A stretch of 64,000 nucleotides of DNA from Gilliamella sp. wkB308 (GTDB taxonomy: Bacteria; Pseudomonadota; Gammaproteobacteria; Enterobacterales; Orbaceae), in NCBI RefSeq assembly GCF_001690185.1, contig NZ_LZGN01000034.1, positions 62,001 through 126,000 on the forward strand, written 5' to 3'. A program made the translations under genes and the position numbers. A model generated the notes under the pieces. It worked only from the letters and a program-made list of their open reading frames with translations, was not told where the DNA came from and made no database searches. Of the stretch, positions 20,895-30,782 are shown piece after piece. Within the stretch, counting starts at the first letter, position 1. Each line of letters opens with the position of its first letter.

Positions 20895-22814
20895 ATGGGT
20901 AAAATTATTGGTATCGATTTAGGTACAACAAATTCATGTGTTGCAGTAATGGATAATGGTCAAGCTAAAGTTTTAGAAAATGCTGAAGGCGACCGTACAA
21001 CCCCGTCGATTATTGCTTACACACAAGATGGTGAAATTTTAGTTGGTCAACCAGCAAAACGTCAGGCAGTAACAAATCCGCAAAATACATTATTTGCCAT
21101 TAAACGTTTAATTGGTCGTCGTTATGAAGATGCTGAAGTACAACGTGATGTGGGTATTATGCCATATAAAATTGTTAAAGCTGATAACGGCGATGCGTGG
21201 GTAGATGTAAAAGGTCAAAAAATTGCGCCACCACAAATTTCTGCTGAAGTACTAAAGAAAATGAAGAAAACTGCAGAAGATTATCTTGGTGAGCCAGTAA
21301 CAGAAGCGGTTATTACCGTTCCAGCTTATTTTAATGATGCGCAACGTCAAGCAACTAAAGATGCGGGTCGTATTGCTGGTTTAGATGTTAAACGTATTAT
21401 TAACGAACCAACAGCTGCTGCACTTGCTTATGGTTTAGATAAAGATGTGGGTAACCGCACAATTGCAGTCTATGACCTTGGTGGTGGTACATTTGATATT
21501 TCAATTATCGAAATTGATGATGTCGATGGCGAAAAAACTTTCGAAGTATTAGCAACTAATGGTGATACTCACTTAGGTGGTGAAGATTTTGACTCTCGTT
21601 TAATTAACTATTTAGTTGATGAATTTAAACGTGAACAAGGTTTCGATCTTAAAAATGATCCACTTGCAATGCAACGTTTAAAAGAAGCAGCAGAGAAAGC
21701 AAAAATCGAATTGTCATCAGCGCAACAAACTGATATCAACTTACCTTATATCACAGCTGATGCATCAGGCCCTAAACATTTAAATATTAAAGTGACACGC
21801 GCTAAACTTGAATCTTTAGTCGAAGATTTAGTTAAACGCTCTATGGAACCAGTGAAAACAGCATTAAAAGATGCAGGTCTTACTGTTTCTGATATTAAAG
21901 ATGTGATTTTAGTTGGTGGTCAAACCCGTATGCCAATGGTACAAAAAGCGGTTGCAGACTTCTTTGGCAAAGAACCACGTAAAGACGTTAACCCTGACGA
22001 AGCAGTAGCAGTAGGTGCTGCGGTACAAGGTGGTGTTCTTGGTGGTGATGTTAAAGATGTATTATTACTTGACGTCACACCATTGTCTTTAGGTATCGAA
22101 ACGATGGGTGGTGTAATGACTACCTTAATTGAGAAAAATACGACTATTCCAACTAAACATAGTCAAGTATTCTCAACCGCTGAAGACAACCAATCTGCGG
22201 TAACGATTCATGTATTACAAGGTGAGCGTAAACGTGCTGGTGATAATAAATCATTAGGTCAATTTAACCTTGATGGTATTCAAGCTGCACCACGTGGTAT
22301 GCCACAAATTGAAGTGACTTTTGATATTGATGCCGATGGTATCTTACATGTATCAGCAAAAGATAAAAATACTGGTCGTGAACAAAACATTACCATTAAA
22401 GCTTCTTCAGGTTTAAGTGAAGAAGAAATCCAAAAAATGGTCAATGATGCGGAAGCAAATGCTGAAGCTGACCGTAAGTTTGAAGAGTTAGCACAAGTAC
22501 GTAACCAAGCAGATCACCTTGTTCACTCAACTCGTAAACAAGTGACTGATGCAGGCGATCAATTATCTGCTGATGATAAAAAAGCGATTGAAGATGCGGT
22601 AACTGCATTAGAAAATGCTGCTCGTGGTGAAGATAAAGCTGAAATTGAAGCTAAAATTAATGCGTTAATGGAAGCATCAAAAAAATTACTTGAATTAGCT
22701 CAACAACAAGCGCAAGCAGATCAATCTGCAGGTCAAGCAAATAATGGTAGCGCTTCGGCTCAAGATGATGTTGTTGACGCTGACTTTAAAGAAGTTGATG
22801 ATGATAAAAAATAA
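20895..22814 (+). CDS. dnaK: Chaperone DnaK (Hsp70)
   Basis: Major cytosolic Hsp70, 639 residues (E. coli 638). Nucleotide-binding signatures [23 protein letters not shown] and [10 protein letters not shown]; a substrate-binding domain; a helical lid; and the C-terminal motif [15 protein letters not shown]. It is preceded by a sigma-32 promoter and a strong GAGGAG ribosome site, and followed by dnaJ after 123 bases that contain a GC-rich hairpin. Confidence 0.99.
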   Translation: MGKIIGIDLGTTNSCVAVMDNGQAKVLENAEGDRTTPSIIAYTQDGEILVGQPAKRQAVTNPQNTLFAIKRLIGRRYEDAEVQRDVGIMPYKIVKADNGDAWVDVKGQKIAPPQISAEVLKKMKKTAEDYLGEPVTEAVITVPAYFNDAQRQATKDAGRIAGLDVKRIINEPTAAALAYGLDKDVGNRTIAVYDLGGGTFDISIIEIDDVDGEKTFEVLATNGDTHLGGEDFDSRLINYLVDEFKREQGFDLKNDPLAMQRLKEAAEKAKIELSSAQQTDINLPYITADASGPKHLNIKVTRAKLESLVEDLVKRSMEPVKTALKDAGLTVSDIKDVILVGGQTRMPMVQKAVADFFGKEPRKDVNPDEAVAVGAAVQGGVLGGDVKDVLLLDVTPLSLGIETMGGVMTTLIEKNTTIPTKHSQVFSTAEDNQSAVTIHVLQGERKRAGDNKSLGQFNLDGIQAAPRGMPQIEVTFDIDADGILHVSAKDKNTGREQNITIKASSGLSEEEIQKMVNDAEANAEADRKFEELAQVRNQADHLVHSTRKQVTDAGDQLSADDKKAIEDAVTALENAARGEDKAEIEAKINALMEASKKLLELAQQQAQADQSAGQANNGSASAQDDVVDADFKEVDDDKK

Positions 22815-22873
22815 TCGTTAACTAAAATGTTTTTTAATGAGTTATTTCAACGAGTTTTAGACATGTAACACAT

Positions 22874-22905
22874 TAAACGGGCGCGAGGTAACTCAAGCCC
22901 GTTTA
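22874..22905. repeat. Hairpin in the dnaK-dnaJ spacer
   Basis: TAAACGGGC (22874-22882) pairs perfectly with GCCCGTTTA (22897-22905). A weak T tract follows (GTTGTTTATG). It may act as a partial terminator or processing site that sets the DnaK:DnaJ ratio (inference). Confidence 0.55.
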
Positions 22906-22937
22906 GTTGTTTATGCAATAAAAAATAAAGGTTAATT

Positions 22938-24071
22938 ATGGCGAAGAAAGATTATTATGAAACATTAGGCGTGAGTAAAAGTGCCAGTGAAGCTGAGATA
23001 AAAAAAGCCTATAAACGCCTAGCCATGAAATATCATCCTGACAAAAATCAGGATAATAAAGCTGAAGCAGAAGCGAAATTCAAAGAAGTTAAAGAAGCTT
23101 ATGAAGTATTAACCGATGCGCAAAAGAAAGCGGCTTATGATCAATATGGTCATGCAGCCTTTGAACAAGGGCATGGCGCAGGCGGCGGTGGTTTTGGTGG
23201 CTTCGGTGGTTTTGGCGGCGGTTCTGCATTTGATGATATCTTTAGTGATTTCTTTGGTGGTGGTCGTGGACGTAGTCAAACTTCCTCACGTGGCGCAGAT
23301 CTGCAATATAATATCTCGTTAACACTGGAAGAAGCTGCTGCAGGTGTCAGCAAAGAGATAAAAGTACCGACTTGGGTAATTTGTGATGTTTGTCATGGAC
23401 AAGGAACTGAAAAAGCCTCAGATGTAATGACGTGTGAAACCTGTCATGGTGCAGGCGTGGTACAAATGCGACAAGGTTTTTTTGCTGTGCAGCAAGAGTG
23501 TCCAACCTGTCATGGTCGGGGTAAAGTGGTAAAAAATCCATGTAAAAAATGTCATGGTGAAGGACGCGTTCAGAAAACTAAGACCCTTTCTGTAACGATT
23601 CCTGCCGGCGTTGATACAGGTAGTCGTATTCGACTTTCCGGTGAAGGTGAAGCAGGTTTAAATGGCGCACCAGCTGGTGATTTATATGTTCAAATGCAAA
23701 TTAAACCACATGCTATTTTTGAACGTGATGGTACTAACTTACATTGTGAAATTCCAATTAATATTGCTTTAGCATCGTTAGGTGGAGAAGTAGAAGTACC
23801 AACACTAAATGGTAAAGTAAGCTTAACTATCCCTGCTGAAACACAAACAGGTAAAGTGTTCCGCTTACGAGGTAAAGGTGTTAAATCGTTACGTGGAAGT
23901 TCCATTGGTGATCTTTATTGCCATGTGGTTGTTGAAACACCAGTTAATTTAACCAGTAAACAGAAGGAATTGCTTAAAGAGTTAGGTGAAAGTTTTAAAG
24001 CCGATAAAAGCTCTAAGCACAGTCCAAAAGAGAAGAGCTTTTTTGATAAAGTGAAGAAGTTTTTTGGTTAA
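22938..24071 (+). CDS. dnaJ: Chaperone DnaJ (class A Hsp40)
   Basis: Co-chaperone that stimulates DnaK ATPase. It has 377 residues (E. coli 376). Order: J domain with HPD at 33-35, a Gly/Phe-rich linker (about 76-108), four zinc repeats [24 protein letters not shown] and CKKCHGEG, then substrate-binding C-terminal domains. Co-transcribed with dnaK; ends at a strong terminator. Confidence 0.98.
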   Translation: MAKKDYYETLGVSKSASEAEIKKAYKRLAMKYHPDKNQDNKAEAEAKFKEVKEAYEVLTDAQKKAAYDQYGHAAFEQGHGAGGGGFGGFGGFGGGSAFDDIFSDFFGGGRGRSQTSSRGADLQYNISLTLEEAAAGVSKEIKVPTWVICDVCHGQGTEKASDVMTCETCHGAGVVQMRQGFFAVQQECPTCHGRGKVVKNPCKKCHGEGRVQKTKTLSVTIPAGVDTGSRIRLSGEGEAGLNGAPAGDLYVQMQIKPHAIFERDGTNLHCEIPINIALASLGGEVEVPTLNGKVSLTIPAETQTGKVFRLRGKGVKSLRGSSIGDLYCHVVVETPVNLTSKQKELLKELGESFKADKSSKHSPKEKSFFDKVKKFFG

Positions 24072-24090
24072 AAAAAACGATTTATTCATA

Positions 24091-24122
24091 AACGAGATTA
24101 GTTTTGCTAATCTCGTTTTTTT
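24091..24122 (+). terminator. Intrinsic terminator of dnaKJ
   Basis: AACGAGATTAG-ttttg-CTAATCTCGTT is a perfect 11-bp stem followed by seven or more T residues, 20 bases after the dnaJ stop. Confidence 0.92.
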
Positions 24123-24550
24123 ATACTTTTATCTTAGGTTTGATTTTATTGGATGCTATTACCATCATATTTAAACATACTCTTTATTATCTACTTACTT
24201 TTCGCTCTTTTAAGCGATATATCTTCTCAAATTTATTAGTATAGCTCTGTATAAATGCTATTAATAGGTATCCTTCAAAAAGCAATTAAATCTATTGAGA
24301 TATCGATCGATTTGATTAATTAGAAGAGGCAATTAATGCAGCTTTAGAAACTAATAAAAACAGAATTCATTGCCAGAATATAGTTAACAGTTGTTAGAAG
24401 TAGGTTGTGGCTTGGTAAAGATGAGGTATTAGCCATTTATCTTGCTCAGTATATCGCAAGACAAAATAAGATGCTTTCTATATATTTAATGTGATTTCGT
24501 TCCAATTTGATCACACGATTGAGGCTAGATTGATTGAGCTGAAGGATAAC
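24123..24550. other. 428-base stretch without an intact gene; possible decayed coding remnant
   Basis: No open frame of useful length. Short gene-like pieces occur on the plus strand in different frames: one from about 24322 reads LEEAINAALETNKNR before a stop; another from about 24411 reads LGKDEVLAIYLAQYIARQNK. These look like scraps of a lost cytoplasmic protein, but I cannot name a family. No terminator or promoter of note is seen. Confidence 0.35.
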
Positions 24551-24583
24551 AGATAAAAATAAACCCAGTAAGTACTGGGTTTA
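24551..24583 (-). terminator. Intrinsic terminator of grcA
   Basis: AAACCCAGT-AAGT-ACTGGGTTT (24561-24582); on the minus strand a T-rich run follows the stem. Confidence 0.85.
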
Positions 24584-24603
24584 TATAATGTGTTATCAAA
24601 AAA

Positions 24604-24987
24604 TTACATTTTAGTTGTAAATGTACGAGCGATAACGTCGCGTTGTTGTTCTGCTGTCAATGAGTTGAAACGTACCGCATAACCAGAAACACGAATAGTT
24701 AATTGTGGATATTTTTCTGGGTGTTGTACAGCATCTTCAAGCGTTTCACGACGAAGTACGTTAACATTTAAATGTTGTCCACCTTCAACTTTGATAGTCG
24801 GTGCAACATCTAAAGGAATTTCACGATATTCAAACTGACCAAGTTCAGCTGTTGGAATGACTTGATCTTCTTTATATACTGATTTAGCTGCGACACAACG
24901 CGCTTCATTAGTCGAGTCATCTAATAACCAAAAAGAATTAAGAAGTGCTGAGTTGTCAGCTTTAGTAATTTGGATACCTGTAATCAT
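24604..24987 (-). CDS. grcA: Autonomous glycyl radical cofactor GrcA (YfiD)
   Basis: Small spare domain that restores pyruvate formate-lyase after its glycyl radical site is cleaved by oxygen. It has 127 residues, exactly the E. coli length. The C-terminal half is nearly identical to PFL's radical loop: [20 protein letters not shown] and [10 protein letters not shown] with the radical Gly at 102. The start is the ATG at 24987, behind a perfect AGGAGG; an upstream in-frame start would add 26 unconserved residues. An FNR-type box lies 65-78 bases upstream, as expected for anaerobic induction. Confidence 0.97.
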   Translation of the reverse strand: MITGIQITKADNSALLNSFWLLDDSTNEARCVAAKSVYKEDQVIPTAELGQFEYREIPLDVAPTIKVEGGQHLNVNVLRRETLEDAVQHPEKYPQLTIRVSGYAVRFNSLTAEQQRDVIARTFTTKM

Positions 24988-25014
24988 TTTAAAACCTCCT
25001 ATGAGCGTTATTGC

Positions 25015-25030
25015 CCCTAAAATATTAGGG
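25015..25030. repeat. Inverted repeat in the grcA promoter region
   Basis: CCCTAA-aata-TTAGGG is a perfect 6-bp repeat with a 4-base centre. It overlaps the likely grcA -10 (TAATAT on the minus strand, 25022-25027), so a second regulator could bind there. Confidence 0.45.
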
Positions 25031-25051
25031 TTAATATAACACTTATATAAT

Positions 25052-25065
25052 TTGATTAAAGTCAA
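25052..25065 (-). promoter_or_regulatory. FNR-type binding site for grcA
   Basis: TTGAT-TAAA-GTCAA differs from the FNR consensus TTGAT-N4-ATCAA at one position. Its centre is about 41-44 bases upstream of the likely start of transcription (near 25015-25017), the class II activator position. E. coli yfiD/grcA is FNR-regulated. Confidence 0.7.
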
Positions 25066-25189
25066 AAAAAGCTATTAATACGATAAGCTGTACCTTTTAT
25101 TTAACTTTTATAGCGCTATAGGTTATGATTAGTAAAAATGAGAAATTTTTAGCAAGATATATTAAGTAATTTTACGGCGTGGACAAACT

Positions 25190-25867
25190 ATGACAACACA
25201 ATTAACATGGCATGATGTTATTGGTACTGAAAAAGACAAACCCTATTTTCAAAAAATCATGCAATTTGTTACCGCTGAGCGTAATAGCGGTAAAATCATT
25301 TATCCTCCTCAACACGATGTATTTAATGCATTTCGTTTTACTGCTTTTAATGACATCAAAGTTGTCATTTTAGGTCAAGATCCTTATCATGGACCGAATC
25401 AAGCACATGGACTTTCTTTTTCCGTGTTACCGGGAGTTAAACCTCCTCCTTCATTATTAAATATTTATAAAGAGTTATCTACCGATATTCCTGGTTTTCA
25501 GATCCCATCTCATGGTTATTTAGCATCTTGGGCGACTCAAGGGGTACTTTTGCTTAATACGGTATTAACGGTGGAAGCTGGTCAAGCTCATTCACATGCC
25601 AAAATAGGTTGGGAGACTTTTACCGATAATGTTATAGCGGCTATAGACAAACATCTTGAGGGAGTGGTGTTTTTGTTATGGGGATCACCTGCGCAAAAAA
25701 AAGGGCAATTTATTAATCGGCAAAAACATCATGTATTAACTTCTGTGCATCCTTCACCTTTATCAGCCCATCGTGGATTTTTAGGTTGTAAACATTTTTC
25801 CAAAGCTAATAATCTTATTGTCCAACAAGGTAAAGCAGCTATTGACTGGCAACCTAAATTACCTTGA
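25190..25867 (+). CDS. ung: Uracil-DNA glycosylase
   Basis: Removes uracil from DNA to begin base-excision repair. It has 225 residues (E. coli 229). Catalytic water-activating Asp64 sits in [18 protein letters not shown]; the C-terminal [18 protein letters not shown] has the catalytic His and the minor-groove loop. Family 1 UDG. Divergent from grcA, as yfiD and ung also are in E. coli. Confidence 0.97.
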   Translation: MTTQLTWHDVIGTEKDKPYFQKIMQFVTAERNSGKIIYPPQHDVFNAFRFTAFNDIKVVILGQDPYHGPNQAHGLSFSVLPGVKPPPSLLNIYKELSTDIPGFQIPSHGYLASWATQGVLLLNTVLTVEAGQAHSHAKIGWETFTDNVIAAIDKHLEGVVFLLWGSPAQKKGQFINRQKHHVLTSVHPSPLSAHRGFLGCKHFSKANNLIVQQGKAAIDWQPKLP

Positions 25868-26005
25868 AATTAGACAGAATTATATAAATTATTTGGTTTT
25901 TTGAAAGCGATTTAGAAGTGAAGTTAAACTAAAAATAGTCAATACGATCATGTGGTGTTAATATTCTCATCAGATTCGCTGATGAGAATAAAAGAATAAA
26001 AAAAC

Positions 26006-26365
26006 TTACTGAATCCCTTTAGGATTTTCGCCATATTGGTTGCTACCAGGTGTTGAATCTGTAGCTAAAAAGACGATTAAAATAATACCACCAACAAGAG
26101 GAATAAGAGCGATCAACATGAGCCAGCCTGATTTATTTGTATCGTGTAAACGACGAGCAGTTACAGCAAGATTAGGTAATAAGCTCCCAAATGCAACGAT
26201 AAGATATAAGATAGCGCTTAAAGCTTCAGAAATAAAACCTATCACAATAAGATTCACAGCTTGTATAATTACTAAGAATAAAATAAACATCCAGTACTCT
26301 TGACGACGAGCACGGCCATTAAAATTAACATAATTTTTTGTAAAACAATTGATAAACCAATTCAT
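26006..26365 (-). CDS. DUF805 family inner-membrane protein
   Basis: 119 residues with four hydrophobic segments. Family marks: a start with FTKNYVNFNGRARRQEYWMF, the central loop TARRLHDTNKSGW between segments 2 and 3, and the C-terminal STPGSNQYGENPKG. DUF805 proteins (E. coli YhaH/YhaI) have no established function. A related segment appears at the C-terminus of the J-domain protein at 55.9 kb. Monocistronic, divergent from upp. Confidence 0.9.
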   Translation of the reverse strand: MNWFINCFTKNYVNFNGRARRQEYWMFILFLVIIQAVNLIVIGFISEALSAILYLIVAFGSLLPNLAVTARRLHDTNKSGWLMLIALIPLVGGIILIVFLATDSTPGSNQYGENPKGIQ

Positions 26366-26529
26366 CCTATTTCTTTCCTATAAAATTTAATAATTAACAA
26401 TTAAAAACCACCTTACTAAGGCGGCTGGTTATTCTAATCAAAAAAATTACATAAAACAAATTTTTCATCAATTTTATACTTTTTACTTATTATTATCTTT
26501 TTTGGTTTTATAAAACTTAGCAATTTAAT

Positions 26530-26558
26530 TTGAGTTTTCTCTCGCTTCTATCTATGTT
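26530..26558 (+). promoter_or_regulatory. Candidate upp promoter
   Basis: TTGAGT (26530-26535), 17-base spacer, TATGTT (26553-26558). A start about seven bases downstream falls in the tract CACCCC (26564-26569), directly before the leader hairpin. Confidence 0.5.
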
Positions 26559-26567
26559 AAAATCACC

Positions 26568-26619
26568 CCTCAGTGGTTATTTAAAGTGACCAAAATCTTT
26601 CAGCAAAATAACACTGAGG
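26568..26619 (+). promoter_or_regulatory. upp leader hairpin that sequesters the ribosome-binding site
   Basis: CCTCAGTG-G-TTATT (26568-26581) pairs with AATAA-CACTGAGG (26607-26619): 13 base pairs with one bulged G and a 25-base loop. The 3' arm ends in GAGG (26616-26619), six bases before the upp ATG, the natural Shine-Dalgarno position. The 5' arm begins at the predicted transcription start inside a C tract. E. coli pyrC and pyrD use this design: the nucleotide pool chooses the start base and so whether the blocking hairpin forms. Function here is inferred. Confidence 0.6.
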
Positions 26620-26625
26620 CCCTCC

Positions 26626-27252
26626 ATGAAAATAGTTGAAGTTAAACACCCTCTTGTACGTCATAAAATCGGTTTAATGCGCGAACATGATATTAGTACT
26701 AAAGACTTTCGTGCGCTTGCCAGCGAAGTTGGTAGTTTATTAACTTATGAAGCCACGGCTGACTTACCTACTGAAAAAGTGACCATTGAAGGTTGGTGTG
26801 GACCCGTTCAAATTGAGCAAATCAAAGGTAAAAAAATAACTGTAGTACCAATCCTGCGTGCCGGTTTAGGTATGATGGATGGTGTGCTTGAGCATGTGCC
26901 GAGTGCTCGTATTAGCGTCGTTGGGTTTTATCGTAATGAAGAGACCCTTGAACCAGTGCCTTATTTCCAAAAATTAACGTCGGACATTGCGGAACGAATG
27001 GCTTTGGTTGTTGACCCTATGCTAGCAACGGGTGGATCAATGGTGGCGACGATTGATTTATTAAAACAAGCAGGGTGTAAAAACATTAAAGTATTAGTTT
27101 TAGTGGCTGCACCTGAAGGTATCAAAACATTAGAAAAAGCACATCCAGATGTTGAACTCTATACTGCATCCATTGATGAACGGTTAAATGAACAAGGTTA
27201 CATTTTACCAGGACTTGGCGATGCTGGAGATAAAATATTCGGCACTAAATAA
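26626..27252 (+). CDS. upp: Uracil phosphoribosyltransferase
   Basis: Salvage enzyme converting uracil and PRPP to UMP. It has 208 residues (E. coli 208). PRPP loop [17 protein letters not shown] and the C-terminal uracil-binding [18 protein letters not shown] are both present. It is followed by uraA after a short gap containing a terminator, the same order as in E. coli. The translation start is masked by the leader hairpin. Confidence 0.98.
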   Translation: MKIVEVKHPLVRHKIGLMREHDISTKDFRALASEVGSLLTYEATADLPTEKVTIEGWCGPVQIEQIKGKKITVVPILRAGLGMMDGVLEHVPSARISVVGFYRNEETLEPVPYFQKLTSDIAERMALVVDPMLATGGSMVATIDLLKQAGCKNIKVLVLVAAPEGIKTLEKAHPDVELYTASIDERLNEQGYILPGLGDAGDKIFGTK

Positions 27253-27265
27253 AATTTCATTTTTT

Positions 27266-27288
27266 AAACCGGCTTAGCCGGTTTTTTT
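27266..27288 (+). terminator. Intrinsic terminator between upp and uraA
   Basis: AAACCGGC-tta-GCCGGTTTTTTT. Placed inside an apparent operon, it should reduce uraA relative to upp, or uraA has its own promoter. Confidence 0.85.
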
Positions 27289-27338
27289 ATGCTTAAAAAA
27301 TGAGTTTAAAAGATTAAGTTGAAGTGGAGATGATCAAC

Positions 27339-28607
27339 ATGTCAAATAAAATAAATAATAAACAAAAATATAAAACATCACAGGAGAAACCTGCTTGGCA
27401 AGATATTTTTACTGGTGCACAAATGCTCTTTGTTGCTTTTGGTGCGTTAGTGTTAGTGCCGCTATTAACTGGGTTAAATCCTAATGTCGCATTGTTTACA
27501 GCGGGTATAGGAACGCTATTGTTTCAACTCACAACGAAAGGCAAAGTACCGGTATTTTTAGCTTCCTCATTTGCCTTTATTGCACCGATCTCATTTGGTG
27601 TAGCTCAATGGGGGATTCCTGCAACTTTGGGCGGATTGGTTGCAGCAGGATTTGTGTTTATGTTTTTTGCTTTATTAGTCAAACTAAATGGTAAACATGT
27701 TATCGATCGTATTTTACCGCCAGTGGTAACTGGTCCTATTATTATGGTCATTGGTTTATCTCTTGCGCCTGTCGCAGTGGGTATGGCAATGGGTAAAGAT
27801 AGTGGTCTTCAGGTTAAGGATTATCAATTAATTATGATTTCAATGGCCTCATTATTGACAACGCTAATTGTGGCAATTTGGGCGAAAGGATTTTTCAAAC
27901 TTGTTCCAATTATTGCAGGTATTGTCGTTGGTTATGTGATGTCTTGGATAATGGGTATTGTCAACTTTCAACCGGTTATTGATGCGCCATGGTTTAAGAT
28001 ACCGGATTTCACTTTTCCTGAATTTCATTGGCAAGCTATTTTATATATGATACCTATTGTTATTGCACCAACGATTGAGCACGTTGGTGATATCATGGCG
28101 ATTAGTTCTGTTACTGGCAAAGATTATACTCGTGAACCGGGATTACAACGCACACTCTTGGGGGATGGGTTAGCAACTTCGACTGCAGGCTTTTTTGGTG
28201 GACCGCCTTGTATTACCTATGCAGAAGTAATTGGGGCAGTTACCTTAACACGAAATTTCAAAACTCGTGTAATGACATGGGCAGCAATTTGGGCAATTTT
28301 AATGTCATTTATTGGTAAAATCGGCGCATTTTTGAGTACTATCCCAACTGTTGTTATGGGCGGAATTATGGTGCTTTTATTTGGTTCGATTGCATCCGTT
28401 GGCATTAATATATTAATTAAGCATAAAGTTGATCTTTCCGTCTCGCGCAATATGTGCATTGTTTCATTAGTGCTGGTATTTGGTATTGGTGGGATGATTT
28501 TTGATTTTGGTTCTTATGCATTGCAAGGGATAAGTTTATGTGGCATTTTAGCTATTTTATTAAATTTAATCTTATCTTATCCGAGCAAAACAGTCAAAAC
28601 TGATTAA
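27339..28607 (+). CDS. uraA: Uracil:proton symporter UraA (NCS2 family)
   Basis: Inner-membrane uracil uptake protein, 422 residues from the chosen ATG (E. coli 429). About 14 transmembrane segments. Recognisable features are the N-terminal WQDIFTGAQMLFVAFGALVLVPLL, IAPTIEHVGDIMAISSVTG with the substrate-binding Glu, and GGPPCITYAEVIGAVTLT. The ATG at 27339 has GGAG nine bases upstream; GTG at 27324 is an alternative. It supplies uracil to Upp. Confidence 0.95.
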   Translation: MSNKINNKQKYKTSQEKPAWQDIFTGAQMLFVAFGALVLVPLLTGLNPNVALFTAGIGTLLFQLTTKGKVPVFLASSFAFIAPISFGVAQWGIPATLGGLVAAGFVFMFFALLVKLNGKHVIDRILPPVVTGPIIMVIGLSLAPVAVGMAMGKDSGLQVKDYQLIMISMASLLTTLIVAIWAKGFFKLVPIIAGIVVGYVMSWIMGIVNFQPVIDAPWFKIPDFTFPEFHWQAILYMIPIVIAPTIEHVGDIMAISSVTGKDYTREPGLQRTLLGDGLATSTAGFFGGPPCITYAEVIGAVTLTRNFKTRVMTWAAIWAILMSFIGKIGAFLSTIPTVVMGGIMVLLFGSIASVGINILIKHKVDLSVSRNMCIVSLVLVFGIGGMIFDFGSYALQGISLCGILAILLNLILSYPSKTVKTD

Positions 28608-28617
28608 GATCAGTTAA

Positions 28618-28652
28618 TATCACGGTTAACGAATTAATCGTTAACCGTGATA
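28618..28652. repeat. Perfect 15-bp inverted repeat after uraA
   Basis: TATCACGGTTAACGA (28618-28632) and TCGTTAACCGTGATA (28638-28652) flank a 5-base loop. There is no T run, so this is not a standard terminator; it may stabilise the 3' end of the message or bind a protein. Confidence 0.75.
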
Positions 28653-28709
28653 AATTAAACTAAAGAAAGGGCGCGATATTTTCATAAAATACGTCATTCA
28701 TTTATCGAT

Positions 28710-28736
28710 AAAAAGTGAGTAGACATTCACTTTTTT
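28710..28736 (+). terminator. Intrinsic terminator of uraA
   Basis: AAAAAGTGA-gtagacat-TCACTTTTTT, a 9-bp stem with a T run, about 100 bases after the uraA stop. Confidence 0.75.
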
Positions 28737-29184
28737 AGTCTCTGGTTAATGACAAATGACATGTTATTCGTCGTTTTTCTTAGTGAATAAGAAACCTATC
28801 CTGATTTTAACATTTATACTATTTTAATATTTAGTCTCGATTTTATTGCGATGAATGACTGAGATTATGATCCATTTCTATTTGGGTTGGTAAGCAATAA
28901 CTTATTTAATCTTTGTAGGTTTTAAGAAATATCATTATTTTTGGGGTATTTTCTTTTAAATTGATTCAATTTAAAAAACAGTGAATTGTTGAAATACGCT
29001 TGATTAAGATGAACTCTCATTTTTAGTTGCATGAAAAACATTATTTTTAATTGGTATCCAAAGTTAGTAATGGCTTACTTATTTAATAATCAATTGATAA
29101 ATATAATATTGTATCTATTTTCGGAGTGGTAGTAAGTTAAATTAAAAAATATTATTTAGATATATAAGAGATATTTGCATTGGA
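28737..29184. other. About 450 bases with no supportable feature
   Basis: Very AT-rich sequence with stops in all frames. I see no promoter strong enough to call, no tRNA, and no recognisable gene remnant. Confidence 0.6.
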
Positions 29185-29186
29185 AT

Positions 29187-29222
29187 AAAAAACTCACTTA
29201 TTTATTGAGATAAGTGAGTTTT
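29187..29222 (-). terminator. Intrinsic terminator of prfB-lysS
   Basis: AACTCACTTAT-ttattgag-ATAAGTGAGTT; on the minus strand the stem is followed by TTTTTATT. It lies 15 bases after the lysS stop. Confidence 0.88.
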
Positions 29223-29237
29223 CAATAGTAGAGTATC

Positions 29238-30752
29238 TTATTTTATTGGACGCATGGTTGGGAATAAAATGACATCACGAATAGTATGACTATTCGTAAA
29301 TAACATCACCGTTCGGTCAATACCAATGCCTAATCCAGCTGTCGGCGGTAAGCCATGTTCTAAAGCCGTAATATAATCTTCATCATAGAACATTGCTTCA
29401 TCATCACCGGCATCTTTTTGTGACACTTGATCAGCAAAACGTTGAGCTTGGTCTTCCGCATCGTTAAGTTCTGAGAAGCCATTGCCAATTTCACGCCCAC
29501 CAATAAAGAACTCGAATCGGTCTGTGACAAATGGATTTTCATCATTTCGACGAGCCAGTGGTGATACTTCAGCAGGATATTCGGTAATAAATGTCGGTTG
29601 AATCAGATTGGCTTCAGCAACCTCTTCAAAAATTTCAGTCACAACTCGACCAAGTCCCCAACCTTTTTCAACTTTGATACCTACTGCATTAGCAATAGCA
29701 CATGCTTTATCAAAATCATCTAAATCAGCATTATTGGTTTCTGGACGATAATGACAAATGGCTTCACGCATAGTCATTTTAATAAATGGTTTACCAAAAT
29801 CGAAGGTATGTTCACCATATTGAACAACGGTATTACCCGTGACAGCGATTGCCAGACGGCGGAATAATGCTTCAGTTAGCACAATCAAATCTTTATAATC
29901 GGCATACGCCATATACATTTCCATCATGGTAAATTCTGGATTATGTCTTGGCGATACCCCTTCATTACGGAAGTTACGATTAATTTCAAAGACACGTTCA
30001 AAACCACCAACAACCAGACGTTTTAAATAAAGTTCTGGTGCGATACGTAAGTACATATCTAAATCAAGGGCATTATGATGTGTAATAAAAGGTTTTGCTG
30101 ACGCCCCACCTGGAATAACTTGCATCATCGGAGTTTCAACTTCCATAAAGTGATTTTCAAGCATGAAATTGCGAATTTCAGTTACCACTTTTGAACGAGC
30201 GATAAATGTATTTCTCGACTCTTCATTTGTGATGAGATCCAAGTAGCGTTGACGATAACGCATCTCTTGGTCTGCAAGCCCATGGAATTTATCCGGTAAT
30301 GGACGAAGTGCTTTAGTTAATAAGCGAATTTCTTCACAGTGAATAGAAAGTTCGCCAGTTTTAGTTTTAAATAAATAACCTTTAGCACCGACAATATCCC
30401 CTAAATCCCATTTTTTAAATTGCTCGTTATAAAAATTTTCGGGAAGATCATCTCGTGTTACATAAAGTTGAATTTGCCCAGCAACGTCTTGCAAAGAGAC
30501 AAAAGAAGCTTTACCCATTATACGGCGCATCATCATTCGACCGGCAACAGTGACGGTAATTTTATTCTCAATTAATTCTTCGTTGGTTTTATCGTCATAC
30601 AATTTATGAAGATCACTTGAAATAGCATCACGACGAAAGTCATTTGGGAAAGCAATGCCTTGCTCGCGAATATTTGCTAGTTTTTCACGACGTATAGTTA
30701 GCTCGTTATTAAACTCTTCAATATGGTTTTGTTGCTCTTGCTGTGTTGACAT
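29238..30752 (-). CDS. lysS: Lysyl-tRNA synthetase (class II)
   Basis: Charges tRNA-Lys. It has 504 residues (E. coli 505). An N-terminal OB-fold anticodon-binding domain is followed by class II motifs 2 ([18 protein letters not shown]) and 3 ([13 protein letters not shown]). It lies 30 bases downstream of prfB, the conserved prfB-lysS operon, with AAGG before the ATG. No second lysU copy is in the window. Confidence 0.98.
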   Translation of the reverse strand: MSTQQEQQNHIEEFNNELTIRREKLANIREQGIAFPNDFRRDAISSDLHKLYDDKTNEELIENKITVTVAGRMMMRRIMGKASFVSLQDVAGQIQLYVTRDDLPENFYNEQFKKWDLGDIVGAKGYLFKTKTGELSIHCEEIRLLTKALRPLPDKFHGLADQEMRYRQRYLDLITNEESRNTFIARSKVVTEIRNFMLENHFMEVETPMMQVIPGGASAKPFITHHNALDLDMYLRIAPELYLKRLVVGGFERVFEINRNFRNEGVSPRHNPEFTMMEMYMAYADYKDLIVLTEALFRRLAIAVTGNTVVQYGEHTFDFGKPFIKMTMREAICHYRPETNNADLDDFDKACAIANAVGIKVEKGWGLGRVVTEIFEEVAEANLIQPTFITEYPAEVSPLARRNDENPFVTDRFEFFIGGREIGNGFSELNDAEDQAQRFADQVSQKDAGDDEAMFYDEDYITALEHGLPPTAGLGIGIDRTVMLFTNSHTIRDVILFPTMRPIK

Positions 30753-30782
30753 AATTTTACCTTTTATTTATCACCAAGCGGT

